From contig NZ_CP072549.1 of the NCBI RefSeq assembly GCF_019343495.1, positions 744,001-808,000 of the forward strand: a DNA stretch of 64,000 bases, read 5' to 3'. Each line of letters opens with the position of its first letter. Within the stretch, counting starts at the first letter, position 1. Positions 57,304-64,000 of this stretch are shown piece after piece. The translations under genes were made by a program, and so were the position numbers. The stretch comes from Acinetobacter lwoffii. GTDB taxonomy: Bacteria > Pseudomonadota > Gammaproteobacteria > Pseudomonadales > Moraxellaceae. Under the pieces are notes generated by a model, which made no database searches, was not told the DNA's origin, and saw only the letters and a program-made list of their open reading frames with translations.

Positions 57304-57416
57304 CTCATACGTATAAAAGCGCAAAATGAACCATATCAGCCAGTCTTTGGCAAATTTCTATCCCAAGATCCGGATAGCAAAATTTACAACGTATGAATCA
57401 AGAATGAGGATACAAA

Positions 57417-58679
57417 ATGGACAGTAAACACTCAGCACTGAATGCACGTAAACAGCAGGCGACACCACGTGGTGTTGGGGTCATGTGTCAATGGTACGCA
57501 GAGAAAGCAGAAAATTCGACCATCTGGGATGCAGAAGGCAATCAATATATCGACTTTGCGGGCGGAATCGCCGTACTGAATACTGGCCATCGCCACCCTA
57601 AAATTATTGCTGCGGTCACTGAACAATTAACCAAATTTACCCATACGGCTTATCAGGTTGTACCATACGAGAGCTACGTTGCTCTGGCAGAACGTATCAA
57701 TGCACGTGCTCCTATCCAGGGTGCTGCAAAAACCTCCTTCTTTTCAACGGGTGCTGAAGCTGTCGAAAATGCAGTTAAAATTGCCCGTGCCCATACTGGC
57801 CGTCATGGCATCGTGACTTTTGGCAATGGTTTTCATGGCCGCTCATTCATGACGATGGCCATGACCGGTAAAACTGCACCTTATAAACGCGACTTTGGGG
57901 TGATGCCTGGTGGTGTTTTCCATGCCCGTTATCCGGTGGAATCCAAAGGCATTAGTGTTGATGATGCAATTCAAAGCATCGAAGACATTTTCGCAGAAGA
58001 TATTGCTGCGCATGACGTAGCAGCGATTGTGCTTGAGCCTGTACAAGGCGAAGGCGGATTTAATGTGGTGCCTGCAGAATTCCTGAAACGCTTGCGTGTA
58101 CTATGCGATCAAAACGGCATTTTACTGATTGCTGATGAAGTACAGTCTGGTTTCGCACGTACAGGTAAACTGTTTGCGATGGATTATTATGAGACCAAGC
58201 CAGACCTGATCACGATGGCCAAGAGTCTGGGCGGCGGTTTCCCGATCTCAGGCGTTGTAGGTCGTGCTGAAGTCATGGATGCACCAAATCCAGGTGGATT
58301 GGGCGGCACTTATGCAGGTAACCCGGTTGCTGTCGCGGCTGCCCATGCGGTACTGGATATCATTGAAGAAGAAGGTCTTTGTGAGAGAGCAAATGATCTA
58401 GGCGCAGAACTGGTTGATGTTTTACATGAACTGAAAATGTCTTCTAGCATGGTTAAAGATATTCGTGCACTGGGTTCAATGGTGGCGGTTGAGCTGGAAA
58501 CTGCGGAACAGGCAAAAGCTGTACAAAACCATGCCATGCAAAATGGTCTGTTAATCCTGACCTGTGGTCGTTATGGTAATGTAATCCGTTTCCTATACCC
58601 ACTCACGATTCCGGCAGAACAGTTCCGTGCGGGATTGGCCATCTTGAAACAAGGGTTTGCACTGTCTGTCGCAGCCTAA
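57417..58679 (+). CDS. gabT: 4-aminobutyrate aminotransferase
   Basis: This 420-aa class III PLP aminotransferase has FAGGIAVLNTGHRHPKI, STGAEAVENAVKIARAHTGR, EPVQGEGGFNVVPAEFL, the DEVQSGFARTGK motif and MAKSLGGGFP with the PLP lysine. It converts GABA plus 2-oxoglutarate to succinate semialdehyde plus glutamate. It is co-transcribed with gabD and has the 38-bp MocR element upstream. Confidence 0.93.
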   Translation: MDSKHSALNARKQQATPRGVGVMCQWYAEKAENSTIWDAEGNQYIDFAGGIAVLNTGHRHPKIIAAVTEQLTKFTHTAYQVVPYESYVALAERINARAPIQGAAKTSFFSTGAEAVENAVKIARAHTGRHGIVTFGNGFHGRSFMTMAMTGKTAPYKRDFGVMPGGVFHARYPVESKGISVDDAIQSIEDIFAEDIAAHDVAAIVLEPVQGEGGFNVVPAEFLKRLRVLCDQNGILLIADEVQSGFARTGKLFAMDYYETKPDLITMAKSLGGGFPISGVVGRAEVMDAPNPGGLGGTYAGNPVAVAAAHAVLDIIEEEGLCERANDLGAELVDVLHELKMSSSMVKDIRALGSMVAVELETAEQAKAVQNHAMQNGLLILTCGRYGNVIRFLYPLTIPAEQFRAGLAILKQGFALSVAA

Positions 58680-58695
58680 TGAAAGAGTAATGATC

Positions 58696-60144
58696 ATGCT
58701 TCAAGCGCAATATAGAGATTTATTACAGCATCCTGATATCAGCTTCGATCAGCCTGCCACGGGTGAATATATTGAAGTCAACGATGCATCAACCCAAGCC
58801 ACTTTGGCCTGGGTAAAATCCCATGACCGTGCATCTGTAGAACAGCTAATTGCTCGTTCTCAGCAAGCACAGAAAACATGGAAAGCCAAGACAGCACTTG
58901 AACGTGCGGATGTGCTTTGGGCCTGGTTCAATCTGATGCAGGAACATAAAGAGTCCCTGGCTCAGATCCTGACTGCTGAACAGGGCAAGCCACTGGCTGA
59001 GGCACGGGGTGAAATCGGTTATGCTGCTTCCTTTATCCGCTGGTTTGCTGAGCAGGCACGCCGTATTGATGGTGACGTGTTGACTCCAACGCTTGCCCAT
59101 CAACGGTTATTGGTCATTAAGCAGGCGATTGGGGTGACAGCGGCCATTACACCGTGGAATTTTCCGGCGGCGATGATTACCCGTAAAGCCGCGCCAGCTC
59201 TGGCTGCTGGCTGTTCCATGCTGGTTAAACCGGCTGAACAAACGCCTTTAACCGCCTATGCGCTTGAAGTTTTGGCCTTGCGCGCAGGTTTGCCACAAGA
59301 TGTATTGCTGTATGTCAGTGGTGATGCGGTTGCAGTGGGTCAGGTCTTATGTGAAAGCGAAACCGTGAAAAAGTTAAGCTTTACCGGCTCAACTCAAGTC
59401 GGTCGTATCCTGATGCAGCAATGTGCGCCGACCATCAAAAAACTCTCCTTAGAACTTGGTGGCAATGCGCCAGTTCTGGTCTTTGATGATGCCAATCTCG
59501 AACAGGCGGTACAGGGCATCATGGCGAGTAAATTCCGGAACAGTGGACAGACCTGTGTGTGTGCGAACCGGATTTATGTACAAGATGGCATTTATGATGC
59601 GCTGGTAGAAAAACTGGTGGCTGCCGTTGCCAAACTAAAAGTCGGTGATGGCCGTGATGAAGCTTCTACCCAAGGTCCATTAATTGATGAGGCTGCGATC
59701 GAAAAAGTGCAGTCACATATTGCCGACGCAGTGAGCAAAGGTGCACAGGTGAAAACCGGTGGACAGCGCTCAAATCTGGGCGGTACATTCTTCGAGCCAA
59801 CGCTTCTGACTGAAGTTACTCAGCAGATGCGTGTGGCAAAAGAAGAAACTTTTGGACCGTTGGCGCCGTTATTCCGTTTCAAGACTGAAGAAGAAGCAAT
59901 TCAGATGGCGAACGATACAGAATTCGGTCTGGCTACCTATGTATTTACCCAAAGTACAGCACGTCAGTGGCGTGTAGGTGAAGCCTTAGAATACGGTATG
60001 GTGGGAATCAATACCGGAGCTATCTCTAATGAGGTTGCGCCATTTGGTGGAGTCAAGCAATCGGGATTAGGCCGTGAAGGGTCTAAATTCGGTATGGATG
60101 AATACCTTGAAATGAAATATCTCTGTGTTGATATTTCTTCATAA
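58696..60144 (+). CDS. gabD: Succinate-semialdehyde dehydrogenase
   Basis: This 482-aa (from this start) aldehyde dehydrogenase has AEQGKPLAEARGEIGYAASFIRWFAEQARRIDGD, AITPWNFPAAMITRKAAPALAAGC, SLELGGNAP, SGQTCVCANR with the catalytic cysteine, and EVAPFGGVKQSGLGREGSKFG, all typical of GabD. It makes succinate from the GabT product. The start is ambiguous between 58690 and 58696; AAAGAG at 58682-58687 fits the latter, which also gives the E. coli length. An in-frame ATG at 58657 overlaps gabT. Confidence 0.92.
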   Translation: MLQAQYRDLLQHPDISFDQPATGEYIEVNDASTQATLAWVKSHDRASVEQLIARSQQAQKTWKAKTALERADVLWAWFNLMQEHKESLAQILTAEQGKPLAEARGEIGYAASFIRWFAEQARRIDGDVLTPTLAHQRLLVIKQAIGVTAAITPWNFPAAMITRKAAPALAAGCSMLVKPAEQTPLTAYALEVLALRAGLPQDVLLYVSGDAVAVGQVLCESETVKKLSFTGSTQVGRILMQQCAPTIKKLSLELGGNAPVLVFDDANLEQAVQGIMASKFRNSGQTCVCANRIYVQDGIYDALVEKLVAAVAKLKVGDGRDEASTQGPLIDEAAIEKVQSHIADAVSKGAQVKTGGQRSNLGGTFFEPTLLTEVTQQMRVAKEETFGPLAPLFRFKTEEEAIQMANDTEFGLATYVFTQSTARQWRVGEALEYGMVGINTGAISNEVAPFGGVKQSGLGREGSKFGMDEYLEMKYLCVDISS

Positions 60145-60203
60145 TGACGTTTAGAAAATAAACGTATTCATTAAAAACTGATGAGAAAATATCAGTCTCC
60201 AGT

Positions 60204-60233
60204 GAATCCCGCGTTTAATTTAAACCGGGATTC
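60204..60233 (+). other. Hairpin after gabD
   Basis: GAATCCCG (60204-60211) pairs with CGGGATTC (60226-60233), with inner GTTTAA/TTTAAAC pairing. There is no U-tract, so it is only a possible gabTD transcript end. Confidence 0.5.
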
Positions 60234-60347
60234 CTGCGATGGAGCAAGGACTCAATAAACAGATTGGAGGAGGGCATATTTTCAGTTGTTAAGTCATTCT
60301 TCTTCTCTAAAATTCCCCTAAATATCAATTAAAGCATCAGATTATCA

Positions 60348-60629
60348 TCAGGATTTAACCCTGATTTCTAACTTTAAACCAAAAGCATCCAGTAATTTCT
60401 GCATAGACTTGAGTGTTGGATTGCCTTCAGGTTGTTCCATTTTCTGTAGAGTCTGGGGAGCAATCTTGGTAATTTTAGCCATATCGTTGAGTGTGAGGTG
60501 CAACTCGGTACGAATGAAGCGAGCAACCTGATGAAAAGGCCAGTCAGGATTGTTACTGACGGTTTCAAGTACAGACAATCTCTTTTGCATCTGTTGAATC
60601 GGAGTCAGTGGCTTGAAGCGTTTATCCAT
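60348..60629 (-). CDS. Xre-family HTH protein, HipB-like
   Basis: This 93-aa protein has a helix-turn-helix in its C-terminal half (LTLNDMAKITKIAPQTLQKMEQPEGNPTLKSMQKLLDAFG, anchors given in part). Its start overlaps the end of the HipA-like kinase gene by 8 bp, so the two are translationally coupled. It is probably the antitoxin/autorepressor. The order here is kinase first and HTH second, the reverse of classical hipBA. Confidence 0.82.
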   Translation of the reverse strand: MDKRFKPLTPIQQMQKRLSVLETVSNNPDWPFHQVARFIRTELHLTLNDMAKITKIAPQTLQKMEQPEGNPTLKSMQKLLDAFGLKLEIRVKS

Positions 60630-61926
60630 AATTCAGCTCCTCCAATTGTTGGCAAATATTATCAATTCGATACTGGCTATTTTCCAGAATTTCAGGTGCC
60701 AATTGCAGATACTGCATGTGCTCGAGTAATCCCTGATAAAGTGGTAATTGTTCGATTAACACCGCTTTGATTTCTTTTGGATCAATCATCGTGCTTTCGG
60801 CGATCTGTTCAATGACTGAATGCCAAATTGGCATACCACCATGATCATCTCGCTCCCAACGCGTAGTCCGGGCAATACCATCTGGATGGAGCCACATCGG
60901 CGCAAAGTCAAATAATGGGGTTAGTTGAATGATTCCTTTATTGAAACGTTGAATCGCTGTATTACGGGTATGATTATCCTTATTACCTAAAGCGACATTG
61001 GCAAGATCACGCTTCAAATATTCAAAGATTTCCTGTTTTGGTTCAGTACAGCATTGCATCAACAGGCTACAGATCTGGTTATGGGTCATTCTTACCCCAA
61101 AACCTGCTTTTCCTCCCAGAGAAGCAATACTTTCCTGAGCGATTCTTTCAACCTTCCCCTCAATAACTTTACGGTCGAATCGGGGAATAAATAAAGTCTT
61201 GCCATGCAGTTCCAGTTCCTGATGAACACGAAGTCCGAGATACTGGGCAACTTTCATATATAAGGCTTCGTGCATCAAAATTTTATCTAAATTCTGATCG
61301 CTGCCACGGCTGAATTTCACTAGCCAATGCTGTTTGACCTGATGATCTCTAAGCGTGTGATCCAGATAGAACAGGTCATCATGACCTTGGGTCAGCAGTA
61401 ATTTTGGCCACTCGCCCTGAATACCAGAAGAGCCAGCAATAAAAAGTCCATAAGAGGCTAAGGATTCAATAAATTTTTCTTGACGTTCTACGACTTGGTC
61501 TAGACTAAAGCCATGGTTCTGCTGAACAGGGAACTGCCCCTGTAGCCATTCATAAGCCTCTTTAATCCGTAAGTTGCCAATCGGATTGCCTGCACCCGCT
61601 TTTAAAAGCGCCCAGTCTGCTTGTTCCTGAGTATTTTCAGAAAAATTAAGCTGACGGAGTAATTCTTTACGACCATATCCTTGAGGTAACAAATCCATCA
61701 GGAAGGCCGGCCAGGTAGATTGCAATGTATTTTGCACATTTACTGGTAAATGATAGGCAAGTGCATGCCCATCGTTTAGATCCATATAAGAAATAGCATA
61801 TTCAAACAGATATGAGGTGCGCGTGGCTGCTTGCCATCCAGTCTGTTGTTGGCCGACAATTTCAACAATAGCGCAATCCAGCCATTCATCTTCCTGATAA
61901 ATCTGCAGTGTGCAATACTGATCCAT
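60622..61926 (-). CDS. HipA-like serine/threonine kinase toxin
   Basis: This 434-aa HipA-fold protein has the Ser-rich P-loop SSGIQGEWPK (166-175), as in HipA/HipT autophosphorylation loops, lysine K204 in WLVKFSRG, the catalytic loop GNKDNHTRN with D317 and N322, and the metal-binding D340 in LTPLFDF. All kinase positions I can check are intact, so it looks active. HipA phosphorylates glutamyl-tRNA synthetase; some relatives target other tRNA synthetases. The ATG at 61926 is immediately preceded by a 58-bp nested inverted repeat and no Shine-Dalgarno sequence. Confidence 0.85.
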   Translation of the reverse strand: MDQYCTLQIYQEDEWLDCAIVEIVGQQQTGWQAATRTSYLFEYAISYMDLNDGHALAYHLPVNVQNTLQSTWPAFLMDLLPQGYGRKELLRQLNFSENTQEQADWALLKAGAGNPIGNLRIKEAYEWLQGQFPVQQNHGFSLDQVVERQEKFIESLASYGLFIAGSSGIQGEWPKLLLTQGHDDLFYLDHTLRDHQVKQHWLVKFSRGSDQNLDKILMHEALYMKVAQYLGLRVHQELELHGKTLFIPRFDRKVIEGKVERIAQESIASLGGKAGFGVRMTHNQICSLLMQCCTEPKQEIFEYLKRDLANVALGNKDNHTRNTAIQRFNKGIIQLTPLFDFAPMWLHPDGIARTTRWERDDHGGMPIWHSVIEQIAESTMIDPKEIKAVLIEQLPLYQGLLEHMQYLQLAPEILENSQYRIDNICQQLEELNYG

Positions 61927-61928
61927 AA

Positions 61929-61986
61929 TTTTATTAAAATAGTAAAATAAAGTGATTTTATTTATTATATACCTATTTTAATAAAA
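61929..61986. promoter_or_regulatory. Nested inverted repeats at the hipA-like promoter
   Basis: TTTTATTAAAATAG (61929-61942) is perfectly inverted as CTATTTTAATAAAA (61973-61986), a 14-bp dyad around 30 bp. Inside it AAATAAA-GTGAT-TTTATTT forms a second perfect dyad. It starts 3 bp before the kinase ATG and is probably the autoregulatory operator bound by the Xre/kinase complex. Confidence 0.6.
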
Positions 61987-62175
61987 AACTAATTTTATCT
62001 TCTTAAAGTTTTTTATCGTTCTAAAAGTCCTTATCTTCACCAGAATACAAGGCTTATGAGGATATATAACAAGATGTATCCTGTTAGAAATCACGATATA
62101 ACCCAATTGATTTTTAAATATCAGAGCATCTCTAACCCTTACTACCTATAATCGCTTTTTCACTTGAATGAACTT

Positions 62176-63225
62176 TTAAGCAGCAAATAAAGGACTAAAT
62201 CCCCGTTTGCGTAGTAATTTTCGGTACATACTCGAGCTTCGATCTGCCGGAAAATGCGCTTCTAAAGATAAGTCCAGAGGTAAATATTCAGGTTTCTGAT
62301 TTTCTACAATCACACGATCTTCCTCGAAAATTTTCATATTAAAGGCATAGGCATCTTCAACCGGTAAATCTTTATCATAATTGCGGCAAATAGGTGCAAA
62401 AAGTCGTGTTGAACGCGCAGTCATGGGTGAAGCCGCATTCATGATGACCTGCTTGGCATCATTCGGAAAATGAATCGTAAGGGTTGCAGTAAAGGGTAGG
62501 CTCACTTCAAAATGACGTAACCATTTAAAATCTTCCTGGCCACGCTGCTCTGTTCCGATCGGATAACGTCCCACACTACTGATATAATCTGCATTAAAAC
62601 CAACATCCGTTTCTGTCGTACTGTAATCAGGAACTTCTACATCCTCCGGATCACCAAAAGTATCGGGATGCACCCAGGCAAAATGTGCCACATCAATAAA
62701 ACCTTCGAGCTGTCTTCCTGCAAAACATTGAATGTCTATCTGAGGGCAGACCAGTTGCTGATACTCAGCATCATCCCAAAAAGGCATATGAGGAATATGA
62801 GGTTCTGCATCTTTTGTAGCGCTTAATGAACACCAGATCAGACCATATTTTTCTACCGCAGCATAAGTTTTTAGATGGAAGCGCTCCGATATTTTATGCT
62901 GAGGATGTGCAGGAATACGGTTACATTTACCTTCACTGCCAAAGCGTAAACCGTGATAACGACACACCACGCCTTGGCCGTCATTTTTTCCCAAGCTTAA
63001 AGGTACACCGCGATGCGGACATGCATCTTTCGCCACCACCAGTTCATCGTTCATTTTATAAATCACCAGCGGCATATCAAGCAGCATACTACTTGTTGGC
63101 TGATCTGTAATATCACGCGCAAGTGCAATCGGATACCAGTACTGAGCCAAAAGATGCCAGTCATGTTCCTCGAATGTCATATGGACGGGTAAGTCGGGAC
63201 TAAACGTGGCGATATTTGTATTCAT
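62176..63225 (-). CDS. Rieske [2Fe-2S] oxygenase, VanA/HpxD-like
   Basis: This 349-aa oxygenase alpha subunit has the Rieske ligands in CPHRGVPL and CRYHGLRF, and the mononuclear iron site in GFIDVAHFAWVHPDTF. The family includes VanA demethylases and HpxD of the purine pathway. The adjacent divergent PuuE allantoinase gene favours a purine role. No reductase partner is present in the window. The start at 63225 (MNTNIATF) is chosen because the frame further upstream only reaches a TTG at 63270 with no ribosome site. Confidence 0.78.
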   Translation of the reverse strand: MNTNIATFSPDLPVHMTFEEHDWHLLAQYWYPIALARDITDQPTSSMLLDMPLVIYKMNDELVVAKDACPHRGVPLSLGKNDGQGVVCRYHGLRFGSEGKCNRIPAHPQHKISERFHLKTYAAVEKYGLIWCSLSATKDAEPHIPHMPFWDDAEYQQLVCPQIDIQCFAGRQLEGFIDVAHFAWVHPDTFGDPEDVEVPDYSTTETDVGFNADYISSVGRYPIGTEQRGQEDFKWLRHFEVSLPFTATLTIHFPNDAKQVIMNAASPMTARSTRLFAPICRNYDKDLPVEDAYAFNMKIFEEDRVIVENQKPEYLPLDLSLEAHFPADRSSSMYRKLLRKRGFSPLFAA

Positions 63226-63534
63226 AATGGATTCTGTGTCGTGACCTTTAGCTGGACTATAAAACAGCAAGGTGTTCTATGAAATTTCAATTAACAGGAT
63301 ATAGGATTGCGTAAATCAGAACACTGACCAGCGATTAAAAACAAAATAAGCAACTTTCCAGGTTTTTTATGTTCAACTACGCAAATATTGAGATGGGATA
63401 TTTCTAAGCTTAAATCTCGCTGAAAATATTTTTTAAAAAGCGTGCTCTCAATTTCAATGCTCTACTTTGGCGCATAAATTGCTTATCACGCGTATAGACC
63501 ATTGATCATTTACTAGAATCGACAAGGAATTGAT
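63226..63534. promoter_or_regulatory. Divergent spacer between Rieske oxygenase and PuuE genes
   Basis: This 309-bp AT-rich spacer has no gene and should hold both divergent promoters. I could not pick a convincing operator in it. Confidence 0.4.
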
Positions 63535-64000
63535 GTGACGACTAGCTACTTACGCGGACAAGAACTTATCGAGAGCATTCGCAGTGCACCTTATTCGCGT
63601 GACCTGATTGGTTATCATGGCGAACTACCAAAAGTGCAATGGCCAAACGGCGCGCGTGTCGCGGTACAGTTTGTGCTGAATTATGAAGAAGGTGGTGAAA
63701 ACCACATTGAACATGGTGATACGGGATCAGAACAGTTTTTATCTGAAATTATTGGTGCTGCCAGCTTTCCAGACAAACATATGTCGATGGATTCGATGTA
63801 CGAATATGGTTCACGTGCTGGCTTCTGGCGGATTCATCAGGAGTTCCAGAAACGTGGTTTGCCGATGACTATCTTTGGGGTCGGCATGGCATTGGTACGT
63901 AATCCTTATGTGGTAGAGGCGATTAAAGCAGCCGATTATGATGTCGTTTCACATGGTCAGCGCTGGCTACATTATCAGAACATGCCGATTGAAATGGAAC
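63535..64000 (+). CDS. puuE: Allantoinase PuuE, polysaccharide-deacetylase fold (5' part, runs off the window)
   Basis: Translation from the GTG at 63535 gives 155 codons without a stop to the window edge: start TTSYLRGQELIESI, then FVLNYEEGGENHIEHGD, MYEYGSRAGFWRIHQEF, MTIFGVGMAL and DVVSHGQRWLHY. This pattern is that of PuuE allantoinases (deacetylase fold, metal-independent). AAGGA lies 6 bp before the GTG, while the nearby ATG at 63533 is closed at once by TGA. It probably begins a purine/ureide catabolic cluster beyond the window. Confidence 0.85.
   Translation, partial: MTTSYLRGQELIESIRSAPYSRDLIGYHGELPKVQWPNGARVAVQFVLNYEEGGENHIEHGDTGSEQFLSEIIGAASFPDKHMSMDSMYEYGSRAGFWRIHQEFQKRGLPMTIFGVGMALVRNPYVVEAIKAADYDVVSHGQRWLHYQNMPIEME

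Overview
The window looks like the chromosome of an Acinetobacter-type gammaproteobacterium. The DNA is AT-rich. It carries a DcaP-type porin with an N-terminal coiled coil, a dca-style dicarboxylate beta-oxidation gene set and AAHS-family aromatic/acid transporters, a combination typical of that genus. I found no transposase, integrase, CRISPR array, rRNA or tRNA. Names rest on recognised protein motifs and remembered family members, because no database search was possible.

Layout. (1) 348-4521: an OsmC-YcaO fusion and, on the minus strand, ETF-ubiquinone oxidoreductase, the electron sink for acyl-CoA dehydrogenases. (2) 4745-22780: a dicarboxylic-acid (dca-like) region with an IclR regulator, two acyl-CoA dehydrogenases (one glutaryl-CoA dehydrogenase), two AAHS transporters, a two-subunit CoA-transferase, a DcaP porin, enoyl-CoA hydratase, 3-hydroxyacyl-CoA dehydrogenase, a 3-oxoadipyl-CoA-type thiolase and a thioesterase. 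A GAF-PAS-LOV-GGDEF-EAL signalling protein and a DHA1 transporter sit inside it. (3) 22891-32637: an aldolase/reductase/isomerase/nitronate-monooxygenase operon of unknown purpose, then a 600-aa acyl-CoA dehydrogenase, an alpha/beta hydrolase, a Baeyer-Villiger-type monooxygenase and an acyl-CoA ligase. (4) 32708-41139: a family III (GcdG-like) CoA-transferase, a third AAHS transporter, a MarR (BadR-like) regulator and a badH-badI-aliB-aliA operon for beta-oxidative ring opening of cyclohexanecarboxylate. (5) 41248-50387: a DJ-1/PfpI protein, a LysR regulator and a valine/isobutyrate operon (mmsA, mmsB, acyl-CoA synthetase, isobutyryl-CoA dehydrogenase, hydratase, 3-hydroxyisobutyryl-CoA hydrolase). 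(6) 50470-60144: a 56-aa basic protein, an SDR, then a GABA/glutamate locus (gabP, MocR/GabR-type regulator, glutamate dehydrogenase, gabT, gabD). (7) 60348-64000: a HipA-like kinase with a downstream Xre protein, a Rieske oxygenase and the start of a PuuE-type allantoinase gene.

How it fits together. The ali/bad enzymes should turn cyclohexanecarboxylate into pimeloyl-CoA. The dca enzymes can shorten pimeloyl-CoA to glutaryl-CoA, and glutaryl-CoA dehydrogenase yields crotonyl-CoA, so regions 2 and 4 read as one alicyclic-acid/dicarboxylate pathway. Supporting this, a 17-bp palindrome (best form ATTTCGTATTACGAAAT) recurs in intergenic DNA in front of the ETF-QO gene, the IclR/dcaA pair, dcaE, the thioesterase/aldolase pair, the 600-aa dehydrogenase and the GcdG-like gene. 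It is probably the operator of the IclR protein.

A second regulatory signal is a 38-bp element, CAATTGGCTC-N18-TGGCTCTCGT, present three times with exact spacing. It lies in front of gabP, between the MocR gene and glutamate dehydrogenase, and in front of gabT. It most likely defines the MocR regulon.
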